A stretch of 64,000 bases of DNA. Origin: Diphasiastrum complanatum. Taxonomy: Eukaryota; Streptophyta; Lycopodiopsida; Lycopodiales; Lycopodiaceae. Shown piece after piece: positions 22,178 to 31,800 of this stretch. The notes under the pieces are model-generated. The model was not told the DNA's origin, did not search any database, and was given only the letters and a program-made list of their open reading frames with translations. Both the position numbers and the translations under genes were made by a program. Position 1 is the stretch's first letter; each line of letters begins with the position of its first letter. The stretch is from contig CM055101.1 of assembly GCA_029204225.1 (NCBI GenBank), positions 44,206,180 through 44,270,179 on the forward strand. Reading direction: 5' to 3'.

Positions 22178-23919
22178 CTCCTCTTGCCCAGGTCTTTTTC
22201 TGTCCTTCAACATGCTCCAGTGACTCCAGAACTGGCTCTGATTCCTCGTAAGAACCCAACTCTGTCCCTCCCTTCAATGAGGACTGCAACCCAAGCTTCG
22301 GTCTTTTACATACTCCAGAATACGGTCCATCTTGACAGCAAATGCATTTTGTAGAGCATTTATTAAGAGGTGGCCTCATTCGCTTGACCAGATAGGTATT
22401 TGAGATTTCATCGATCTTGTTTTTCATCTTTTCACTTACTCCTTGGAATAACTGGGTGGCATCTTGATGTTTTCTTGTGCTTAAAAGCTCTTGTTCTTTT
22501 ATTTGAGATGACTTCGATAAAAGATGTTCATCCTCCATAAAATTTTCACTCTTATCCGTTGAACAGCATCTAGAGCTCAGGGTCTGACCACCTTCCAGCT
22601 TTGTGTACGAAGAATCAGAATAAAGGAGTGCCTTGTGCACAGGCTGTGTTGCATTCATCAGATTTAGCCCATCAATCCTTCTAGGAAATGCCAATCTATT
22701 AGCATCTTTGCTGCTAAGTGGTTTTCCACATCCTCTGCCCAAACTACTACTGCAAGCAAAACAGCTGCTGTGCTTTCTGACACCATTCATAGCTTTACAG
22801 AAATGATCGTCATGCTGACTGAGGCACTCCATAGCAGATGTTGACATGCAGGCAGAGGTGACGAATGTAGAAGGCCTAGATACATGTGAAGAAAGAGATG
22901 ATGAAATCAAAGAAAGATCTTTATCTCCAGAGTTTAGGCATGACAACTTCCGTCTTCTAACTGTTGTGCACTCCAATGGCACAGGACAAGCTGATGTTGA
23001 AATAAGGCCTGCAGTACCTGCTTCTAACTTCGAGGGTCCAAGGCAGCCAAATTTATGATTTTCTGTTATAAGCTCATCCTTGGGTTTAATAGCATCCTCC
23101 TGTGAAGATGTATCATCAGCCACAGCAGGAGCTACAGGTCCACATCCTGTCCCACGGACTTTAGGCTGCACTACAAGTAGATTCTCACATTTAACTAACT
23201 TTCCATTTGTTATTACAGGCATCGTCAGTTTCGTCATGCTTTCCAAGACTTGCGTGAGTGGTTTTCTTCTATCACGCCTTTTCAGACCACCATCCTCCCA
23301 ACATCTGTTTGGGGTCAACTTCTTTTTTGACCAAGGTGAAAAGTTTTTGCTATTATGTGAGGCAGTTCCATTTCCTGGGCTGGGTCTTGCACAAGCTTCA
23401 CTTAACACAGATCCTTCGCAACCACCATCCAGCATAACATTGCTTTCAAGTTTCTTGGTGTTATGATAACCGGAGATCATCCCAAGGTCATGAAGCCCTT
23501 TCATTCTAGGTATTGAGCCTGTCCCTTCATCTTCTAGGTCAATGTCTGGTCCACCTGCATTTATCCTTCCCTGCTTGTGATGCACACTTTTGGAAAAGGT
23601 GATTCCAGCTTCATTCACAGGAACCAGGTCAAAAGAGCTCTCAGATGTAATGCTAGTCACAACAGCATCAAGCTTCTCCTGTTTTAAAGGGCCTTTGGTG
23701 TTTCTATCTGGAGCGAATGTCTCACTAAAGCAAGCCATCAGCTCAAGCTGTTTCTTTTCAAGTTCAATAGCATCAAGAATTGCATCCTCCCTGCGGGCAT
23801 ACTTTTCTCTCCTCTTTCCTGAAACCCCTCCCAATGCTTTTGCAGTTTCTATGCATTCGTCAAACTCCCCACATCGAAAAGCCTTCACTCGCTTTGACTT
23901 CTCGACATTGTACCAGTCC
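22178..23919 (-). CDS. PWWP-domain protein, exon 2 (end of PWWP domain and central region)
   Basis: The exon starts after ATTACAG (acceptor ending at 23920) with the last base of codon 72, then DWYNVEKSKRVKAFRCGEFD. This is the second half of the plant PWWP domain, and the D-W-Y-N start follows directly on the GREDASV end of exon 1. It continues with KYARREDAILDAIELEKKQ (helical tail of the domain, to about residue 130), IPRMKGLHDLG (about 208-218) and RRKPLTQVLES (about 289-299). All three are conserved in Arabidopsis At1g51745-like proteins as I recall them. The rest is low in known motifs and rich in Ser and Lys, typical of disordered nuclear proteins. The exon adds residues 73-652 without a stop. 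It is longer than the Arabidopsis relative (roughly 600 residues in all). The donor chosen at 22177 is supported by phase, not by transcripts. Confidence 0.88.
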
Positions 23920-24434
23920 CTGTAATGAAAACAGCAAATCAGGTCAAGATTTCCTCAATGTGCTCATTCAACTAAAAAACTGGCAATAGGCACAGCTTAC
24001 GATACACCAGGCTTCACAGCATATAGTGGATTCTTTGTCAACTGATGATCAGAATGAATTCTAGACATCCGTCATCCACATCTAAAGCTACATGAACAGA
24101 AGCTGATAGCTATCATACCTAAAGCTACATGAACGGAAACTATGGGTATACATTCCTTTTCGATACCTAAACTCACTTGGCAATGCTTAAATATACAAAA
24201 ATGCCAATTGACCACAAAATCTTCTGGTTATCAACCAAGAGTTGATGCCCGATGATCTGATCTACCCCAGTTGACAACCATGAAAATAACAATCAGGGCA
24301 TTGATCTGATAGACTGATACCCATAATACACCCAAAAAAAAATTTAATTAAAAAAAAAGTTAAAAAATTATGTGTTCCAGGAAGCCCTAATGGGAAATCC
24401 CGGACGCAGGTTGCAAGTATGTATTAGAAGCACA

Positions 24435-24630
24435 AACGCCCCTATAAATAGCTGAGCTCATGCTGAATTTGGAGGCTATTCTACATTCACTAATTTTGAA
24501 CTTTCTCTTAAGATTTAGGAGTTTCTCTTCTTGAGAGCCATGGCTTTTGCCTTCTGGTGGTTCATGTGCCTACCCTCGCATAAGAGCTTGATCATGTTCT
24601 AGCTTAAGGCCCTAATGTAATAAATGATTA
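24435..24630 (+). promoter_or_regulatory. LTR-like promoter and polyadenylation signals
   Basis: CCCCTATAAATAGCTGAGCTC at 24439-24459 is a strong plant TATA context. It is followed by about 180 bases of leader-like sequence and an AATAAA at 24619-24624. This resembles the U3/R part of a gypsy-type LTR. I did not find the LTR ends or a partner, so it may be a solo LTR remnant. Confidence 0.4.
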
Positions 24631-25369
24631 CTTAATGGAGATTTCTACCTACCTTTGCCTAATTTGATAAAGCTTTCTGCAATTTCTCTAGTCTCTTGAT
24701 TTCTTGACTTGTTTTATGATTTTCCTGTTTCACCATGATTTCTTGATGTTTATGAATGGATTGAATGTTAGGATGCTATGGTTGCCACATGACAATCTTG
24801 GAATCGGAGCTATAGATCCTTTCCTTATCAGATTTGGTGGATGTTATGATCGAGTTTCTATCCATTTGATAGCTAGTTTTCTTGAATTTTCAACTTCCAA
24901 ATTGCTTGGGTCGCTTTAAGAACTATTAATCATTGCTTTTTGTATGGTTTCTTGTTTTAGAGTAGTAAGCCTTGTTTTAGCTTCAAGGAGGTGCTGATGT
25001 TTTCAAAATTGGAGGTGTTATGTGAAAGTTATGGCCATTTTAGTGAAATCACTTCAATCTTAGTTAGCTACCATTTGTTGTCTGTATTCTCTATTTTGGC
25101 TGCACTTTGGGTCAAATCTGCCTTATGGATGTCTTAGCTTTAATGTAAGCCAATTTTCACCCAGTTTCATTAAGATTTGGCAAAGTTATGGAGATTCTTA
25201 TTTAGTAGTTTCAATCTTCCACTTGCCGAAAATTTGGAGGTGAAGTGACAAAAAGATATTGTGAAGAGGGTTTTCTCAAACTAGTTACTTCTACTCCCTC
25301 TCTATTGGCACTACTCTGCTCTCCTCGCGCAACCCACATGGTAGAAAATTTTTACTTTTTAAACAATTG

Positions 25370-25600
25370 CTTGCTGACCTGATTTTTTTACTCGCTGCCC
25401 TGGAATTCTACACGCCTGCCCTAAATTCTGTTCGCCACCCCGATACTCGCTACCCTAACTTTAACTCACTACCCCAAATTTAAATCGCATCCCCATTTGA
25501 TAAAAAAATTAACTCACTGACCTAAAATTTATGTTCGTTACCCTATGCTTACTGCCCTATCGCCACCCTAAAAAAGCTAATTTTACGCACCCCTCTTTTA
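25370..25600. repeat. degenerate short tandem repeat (about 20-bp, CCCTAA-containing)
   Basis: A loose unit of the form CTCGCTGCCCTGGAATT / CGCCTGCCCTAAATTC / CGCTACCCTAACTTT / CACTACCCCAAATTT repeats about ten times. CCCTAA resembles the plant telomere unit but is embedded in longer units, so this is not an array of telomere repeats. Confidence 0.6.
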
Positions 25601-26279
25601 AGTTGATACAATTTCATTTCCTTGTATCAATTTTTAAATCTCTATATCTTCTCCATTTGAGCTCGGAGTTTAGTACGGTCAAAAGCAAAAGTAATCAGTT
25701 AGGGACGAGACCAACATCGAGTAAGTAAAAAAAATGGACCTACAAAGTCAGGCCATACTGAAGTGCCGCCTACTAGCAATGAAGTTAACGTTGGAATGGA
25801 AGAAATGTTTAATAAAGTTTTAAATTTTAACTACTTCAGAGAAAGTGTTGGTTGCTTTTCAAAATGGTTACAAACAAAGAAACAAACATGGCAAACATTG
25901 CAAGAAAAATCAGAACGAAGATGAGAAATAATGTTTGACATAATGATGACCTGTTTTGAATCTACCTTGGTTAATATCTCACAAAATCCAGTTGCCAGTC
26001 AATCCTTGTATTAATACCATTGTTCCTTCGCAATCCCCGATTGTTATGACTTTTGATAGGAAACAAGGTCAAGTTCCTTACAATAATGACGAGCAAGTGG
26101 CGACAACAATTTGCAATTATAAGTGAAAACAACCTACAATGGATTAATGGCCATCAAGTTGAAATCCATTATCATGGATGAGTATGCCGAAGTTGCAAGT
26201 CATAAGAAATTTATTGATTCCCAACCGTGATAATCATTCTTGAGATCAACTTAAGTATGGAATTCTTATATATGACAAT

Positions 26280-26631
26280 AGAAGGATAGTTCTTGTGCCA
26301 AAATTGAGGTTGGTTCCTCAATTTTTTACAATTTGCAAGTGTTTGCCATTCTGGTCTATTGAAAACTTACCAGAAAGTTCAGAATCTTGTCAAATGGCAC
26401 GGGATAAAGCAAGACGTATACACAATGGTGTGAGAATGTACACCATCCCTAGTCAACAATGCATAGCATGTGAAGAAACCTAGTTTACTACAACCACTAT
26501 AATCCATCGCAACGGTGGAAAAGCATTAGTATGGATTTCATCACATCTCTTCCAACAACCTTGGGAGGATACAATGGAGTCTATGTGGTGGTGGACCGAT
26601 TAACAAAACATGCTCACTTCACACCATAGAT
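26280..26631 (+). pseudogene. Ty3/gypsy integrase fragment
   Basis: From 26511 the plus strand reads [20 protein letters not shown], then [16 protein letters not shown] and a stop. This is the start of the integrase catalytic core with its first Asp (in MDFI). Upstream, CQMARDKARR and [11 protein letters not shown] lie where the zinc-binding finger and linker are expected, in another frame. The rest of the core (second Asp, Glu) is absent. It ends at a hairpin at 26632. Sense is opposite to the PWWP gene. Confidence 0.78.
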
Positions 26632-26685
26632 GCAGCGAATCACGATTCGTTGGGATTCGCGAATCTGTGAATCGTGATTCGCTGC
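26632..26685. repeat. hairpin with 16-bp perfect arms
   Basis: GCAGCGAATCACGATT (26632-26647) is the exact reverse complement of 26670-26685, with a 22-base loop that itself repeats GATTCG. It abuts the gypsy integrase fragment. Confidence 0.85.
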
Positions 26686-26699
26686 AGCAAATCGCAGAG

Positions 26700-27535
26700 G
26701 AAAAAGAAAAAGTTTTGAGTCTCCTTACCTCTGGTTCTTGTAAATGTTTCAATGTCATGGCATGACTCTAATGATTCTCAATGTGGGGGAAAAAGTAGCA
26801 GCATTAATTTTCAAGAGGAAGATAGGAATAGTAGAATGATACTCATGAAGGAAGTTGGTTTGTCATCTAGCACCTTAAGTTCTCCAAGCCTTGCACAATC
26901 ACAGAAATTAGACCAGTAAGAGGTTTCTTTCCAACAGAACAGCAATCTTGTTGCTAATAAATCAGCTTTTGCATCTGATTTGCATTTGGCCTCTGGATCT
27001 AGAGAAAATGCATTAGATAACAATTCTAATGAACAAACAGTTGCTGAAGGATTGGAGATAACAAAACTTCTTGATGGGAACTAGGTATCTGGCAACCTCA
27101 AGGAAATGAGGCCCATACAGGGAGCTGTCAAGATAATTGCTTTGCTGGAAACAAGTTAGTCTCTGCAAGTGGGGAAAGGCAAGATGAAGACATCTGTAGG
27201 TTGGTAGGAAGTGGGCCAAGAAAGGAGCAGCCCATCAGTAGGGATATAAGTAGAGAGATTTATCACCCATGTATTCAGCTTGAGGAGAGAGGAAAGAGAA
27301 GAATGCAGAGGGAGGCATGCAGAGAAACCTGGAGAGAGAGCTTGAGAAAAAGAGTTAGAGATCACCAAAGGGAGATGCAACGTCAATCAGAGCTGGAAAA
27401 GGGAATCAGATTCTCACAGAGAGAGGATAACGGAAGAAGTGAGAAAAAGGCAATTAGACATTGAACAGGAGTCAATATCGCTTTTTGAAGAGCTGAACAA
27501 GTTTCTGCATACAATAATTGTCTGAGTGAAGTGTC
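26700..27535 (+). pseudogene. host-like coding fragment with stops and frameshifts (pseudogene)
   Basis: The plus strand reads like an ordinary nuclear protein across several frames: KSSSINFQEEDRNSRMI, SSTLSSPSLAQSQKLDQ then a stop, LHLASGSRENALDNNSNEQT, then after a shift SASGERQDEDICRLVGSGP. It ends with a highly charged helix-like part (MQREACRETWRESLRKRVRD and RITEEVRKRQLDIEQESISL) and HTIIV before a stop. The composition (Ser-rich linker then Glu/Arg-rich coiled coil) and absence of retroelement motifs suggest a copy of a host gene. I do not recognise which. At least three in-frame stops and two shifts make it non-functional. It could be a processed copy or an exon captured by a transposon. 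Confidence 0.5.
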
Positions 27536-27639
27536 CATGTGCATTGCTAGAATGCTGCCAAACCTTTACTATTGAAATACTTGGAATTACTATCCCTTCT
27601 TCGGAGAAATAGCAAGTCTCCTTTCTCAAACTCTCTTGA

Positions 27640-28255
27640 TGTGCCTCAACCTTATCTACTATGTACTTCACAATTTTCTTTGCCAACTCAAGCATTACAT
27701 TTATTTAATTCAATAGCACTAGGCACTTCTTGAGGAATGCCTATCATTATAGGACTAACTGGCCTAAATCCAAAGTTAAACTCCAAAGGACTTGATTTAT
27801 TGAATACATTTTTTATCATTACAAGCAAACTCCAACAATGGCAAGTCTCTCTCCCACCATGTTTGATTAACACTTACATACACCCTAAATCCTCTAGAGT
27901 TTGGTTAGCTCTCTCAGTTACCCATCGATTTCAAGATAATCAATAGTACACATTCCTAATTGCACCTTTAGCTCACAACAAGAGCACCTCCCTAGGAGTC
28001 GGGATGAAATAAGCCATTTTTGTGAGTCTGTCAACCAAAACCATGGATAACATACGTACGTGGCAAGAGTGTAACCAAGTCCATCAAAATACTTCCTTCT
28101 CTCCATTCTAGCACAGGTAAGGGATGTGATAATCCAAAAACTAATCCTTTGAGCTTTATTAACCTAACATTTTAAACAATGTGGCACATAATGGTGAACG
28201 AATTCATAGGTCCTATCCAATTGGGATGACCATTTTACTAGAGCTATCAAGACAT
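27640..28255 (-). pseudogene. Ty3/gypsy integrase remnant
   Basis: On the minus strand, in broken frames: NKAQRISF and PLPVLEWREGSILMDL (start of the core), DSQKNGLFHP-like sequence, then VTERANQTLEDL (equivalent to the DGQTERVNQTLE box holding the catalytic Glu). WWERDLPLLEFACND and SPLEFNFGFRPVSPIMIGIP, the regular end of gypsy integrases, follow. The tail helix (KKIVKYIVDKVEAHQES) reaches about 27610. The order and spacing are right, but stops and shifts are frequent. It is a different lineage from the fragment at 26.3 kb, and in the opposite direction. Confidence 0.75.
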
Positions 28256-28390
28256 CTGCAATTCTGGTTACAGAGCTCCTGACAAGTTCCACGGCACCCA
28301 CGGTTCCTGTTTTCTTTTTTTTTTGAAAAACTTTTCTAAGTCATATTTTAAGTGAAAAAACCACAAAAAAATATTAAAAAAAACAAGTGT

Positions 28391-28418
28391 CGTACCACGG
28401 CACATGTGCCGTGGTACG
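28391..28418. repeat. 28-bp perfect palindrome
   Basis: The bases read the same on both strands, centred on ACATGT with ACGGC and GTACC arms. A related CACGGCACC motif occurs nearby at 28282-28290 and 28442-28450. Confidence 0.9.
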
Positions 28419-28434
28419 GCACCTGGTACGATAC

Positions 28435-29750
28435 CTGGACTCCACGGCACCTATGTCGTGGGGTACATTGGATAAAACCAAAAGAGTCTAAAACAGTTCG
28501 AACTTTTCTCGTGATTTTCTTAAAGGAGTAACCCTTATGGAATAACAAAATGATTAGATCGCTTGACTGGTCTACAAAAGCATCTCTACTAGTACAAAGA
28601 CGAGCAAACCTGTAGAATTGAGAAGTGATCACTCCATATTATAACATAATCTGAAATATTTGAAGAAATATGAGGCATGCGAATTATGTTCAAGTTACTG
28701 TATTCTGGCTGCAGCCTTTTATCAAAAATATCAACCAATAAACCTGACTTAGCCTGGCTTATAGACAGGTCTAAAAAATTGCACTTATCATCACTAGTTG
28801 TACAATTAAATTCATGAGTCTTTAGGATAGATTCCTCCACCAAAATCGTTAGGGCTTTATATAATTAGGAAGATCATGAACAAATAAGTCATCAATATAT
28901 CTTCTAACATGAGTAAATTTATGCAATAAGATGGGACAAGTACCACAAGAAACTAATCTTTGTATAAATTCAAATTCATAAGAGAAAAGATAAAAGTTAA
29001 CTAGATGAAGAGCACAATTAGTACCCATGGGAATACCTATCGTTTGTTGAAAAAATGATCACCTAGAAAAATATGCAAGTTATCCAATAGAAAGTGCAGC
29101 CAAGAACAAAAATCTCCAACATCAACTATTTTAGTAGATCTTTTCTTCTTAAAATAGACATCTGGGTTTTTGTTCTTGAAGCACTCTTTTCAACTTTTAA
29201 AGCTTTGCATCGAGTGTCCTTTAGAGAATGGACTTCATTCAAGAACGATTGCAAATAGAATTTCTTGCAAACAAATACAAAATTGTTTGAGCATTTATCC
29301 ACATACGAAATGACAAAACGTCTATGAAACTTACGAAGAAGAACTTCCTCCTCATTAGAAAATGAAGTATGAGTATTAGAAGACGAGACAGATGAGACTT
29401 TTTTCAAACTCAAAGTGACATAATTTAGAACTTTAGTTTTCCATTCTAATAACAAACCATGGACTCCGAAAGTTTCTTCAATATGATAAATGAACTTATT
29501 AATACTTGTAGTTATAGATTGTAACAAGCAACTGAAAGAGGAGGACGAAATTTAGTGCCTTTAGAAAAGGACCCTTTCAAAAACGATGAGGACAGGATTT
29601 GATGTATCTGCAGTAACAATATGACCTAAAGAAGGATCACAAAACTTTGAATAAAAGGAGTCACCACAAGAACAAGGGCTATTAAGGGTAGACAACTTTT
29701 TCTTTTTCTGAAAGATTCCGACCAATATCAACATAATTAAAGGCCTTTTG
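28435..29750 (-). mobile_element. Penelope-like element reverse transcriptase remnant
   Basis: The minus strand gives, in order: PCSCGDSFYSKFCD...GHIVTADT (about 29640), ISYVDKCSNNFVFVCKKFYL (about 29250-29310; the D-K motif N-terminal to Penelope-type RTs), IGIPMGTNCALHLVNFYLFS (about 29000-29050), RRYIDDLF (catalytic YIDD, 28889-28900), LDLSISQ, VDIFDKRLQPEYSNLNIIRM, then after a shift SQFYRFARLC and HKGYSFKKI. The MGTNCA and YIDD boxes with FDKR...QFYRF tail are, to my knowledge, specific to the Penelope-like class related to telomerase. There is no gypsy, copia or LINE signature. The palm segment before FFQQTIGIP is missing. No GIY-YIG endonuclease was found at the C-terminal side. Confidence 0.68.
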
Positions 29751-29752
29751 TC

Positions 29753-30246
29753 CTATAGTTTTAACATATCATAATACTCGAGCTGAATTTCTCCACTTTG
29801 TATCTTCTCTCGTAAGAAATGTTGATCCACCTCAATGTGCTTCATAAAAACATGGTACACATGATTCTCGGCTAGCTGGATACAACTCTGGCTATCACAA
29901 TCAAGAATAGTAGGACCATCCTGTGGGATTTGCACCTCCCCAAGAAGTCTCCTAAGCCATATAGCCTCGCAAGTAGCCTTCGCCGCTACCCAGTACTCAG
30001 CCTCTATGGATGATAAGGTGACAATGGGTTGTTTCTTGTTGCACCAAGAAATGGCTCCAGAACCAAGGTTGAATGTGTAACCTGTGGTTGACTTCCGATC
30101 ATCCCTATCACCAGCCCAATCCGAAGTAGTAAAGCCTCCAAGCTGAAGCTTGTCGTCTTCTGTGTACTCTACTCCATAACATGTAGTCCCCTTGACATAC
30201 CTCAATACCCTCTTAGCTGCTTTCCAATGGGTCTCAGTTTGATCTT
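29753..30246 (-). pseudogene. Ty1/copia RNase H fragment
   Basis: A 150-codon frame with no internal stop begins ETHWKAAKRVLRYVKGT and continues through DWAGDRDDRKSTTGY, SWCNKKQP, LSSIEAEYWVAA, DCDSQSCIQLAEN and KHIEVDQHFLREKI. This is the RNase H end of a copia polyprotein. It stops abruptly at YYDMLKL where other copies read on to VADIFTK, at the junction with the Penelope-like remnant. The 5' side is cut by a plus-strand gypsy remnant. RNase H in live elements removes the RNA template after DNA synthesis. Confidence 0.88.
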
Positions 30247-30304
30247 TCCTTTGCTAGTAATTTTGCGTGTGAGCATTGCTGTTTTAACACGGCAATTTTG
30301 GGTC

Positions 30305-31800
30305 CCACGATGTCATTCGGATGAAGGGGATTGTTGGTGGCATAGCCGTAATAGTTTTATTTGATGAAGGTTCTACACACAAGTTTATTAACTCCGATTT
30401 GTTTTAGAAGCTAAGGGTGGAAACAAAGCAAAGTGACCAATGCTATGTTGTGGAGTTGGCTACGGGAGCAGAAAGCCCAGTGTGGGACCGGATAGTCCCT
30501 CATCTGCCGATTCAAATACAAGCCTATAAGGATAATTTAGACTTTCATATTATGAATCTAAATAAGGTAGATGTGATACTTGGTAAGGAGTGGTTCTATG
30601 AGAGGAATGAGTCGTTAAAGAAAAACTATTTAACTCACAGTTTGTCGTTCTTGCATAACGGCTCACTCATTGAATTGAATGGAAATGTGGATATTTCTTC
30701 TCCTTATATGCCTCCTGCTTTAGAAACAGTTGAATGCACGAATATTGTGGATTGTTATTCATACATGTGTTGGCTAAAGGATTTCACTTATCATGAGGAA
30801 TGCAATTTACAAATTTAACAAATGCAACTTGCATTAATGTCTAACAACCTAGGAGAAGAAAAATGCTAGAAGGTGAAACCTTTAAGAGGGTTAGACAACA
30901 ATTTAACGACGTTTTCCCAGAACAGCTTCCTGAGGGTCTTCCCCCCTCTAGGGGAATCAACCACGGTATTAAACTCCTTCCTAGTAGCTCGCCTGTATCT
31001 TTGTATCCTTACATAATGAGTACTACCAAAGAGGATGAAGTTTATAGACAACTACAAAACTACCTTAAGATGGGCCATGTAAGGCCTAGTAAGTCCCCTT
31101 GGGGGGGCCCCAGTTATATTAGTTGATAAAAAGGACGGAGGTACTCGTTTGTGTGTAGACTTTAGAAAACTAAATAAAGTAACAATTAAAAACCATTACC
31201 CCTTACCTCGAATGGATGAACTGGTTGATCGATTGCATGGTGCAAAGTACTTCACCAAAATCGATTTGAGATCAGGGTATCATCAGATTCGAATAAAGAG
31301 CAATGTAGAAAAACCAGGAAAGTTCATCGTAGTTTACTTGGATGATATTCTCATCTATAGTAAGGCCTTGGAGGAGCATGAAGAGCATCTCAGGACGATG
31401 TTAAAGTTACTTAGACAGGAGAAGAAAGTTCGTTATAATTTACTTGGATGATATTCTCATCTATCGTAAGACCTTGGAGGAGCATGGAGAGCATCTCAAG
31501 ACAGTCTTAAAGTTACTTAGACAAGAGAAGCTCTTTGCCAAGGAGTCCAAATGTGTATTCTTTCAGGACTATGGGTTGGAAATTGACCCAAATAAAGTCC
31601 ATCAGGTTCATGAATGGCCAATTCCTCAAACCATCCGGGAGCTTAAGTCCTTTTTGGGCTTTACAGGGTTTTTTCATAGATTTATCATGGTTTATGCAGT
31701 AATTGCACTACCTTTGAAAAATGTCCTCAAAGGGGCGAAAAGAACTAGCCAACACAGTAAATACAATCCTCTGGTTACGTGGACTGAAGAGATATCAAAA
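30305..31800 (+). pseudogene. Ty3/gypsy protease-RT remnant
   Basis: The protease part reads VLFDEGSTHKFIN (the usual D-S/C-G has Glu at position 2) and VDVILGKEWF. The RT follows: [27 protein letters not shown], then after a shift [36 protein letters not shown], then abruptly [17 protein letters not shown]. Between the last two blocks about 50 residues (the KTAFRTRYG-LPFGLTNAP region) are missing. The YLDD segment is then repeated (see the duplication). The RT tail [16 protein letters not shown] and RNase H start follow, to about 31790. Integrase is absent. Several stops and frame changes make it inert. Confidence 0.85.
31321..31535 (+). repeat. tandem duplication of the RT catalytic segment
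   Basis: About 109 bases starting at GTAGTTTACTTGGATGATAT (31328) recur from about 31435 with TATAATTTACTTGGATGATA. Both encode [16 protein letters not shown]...LKLLRQEK. The copies differ at roughly one base in twelve. Confidence 0.85.

Noticed and set aside
25370-25600. Interstitial telomere repeat
   Set aside because: CCCTAA occurs but the spacing is about 20 bases with variable sequence, not a run of 7-base units.
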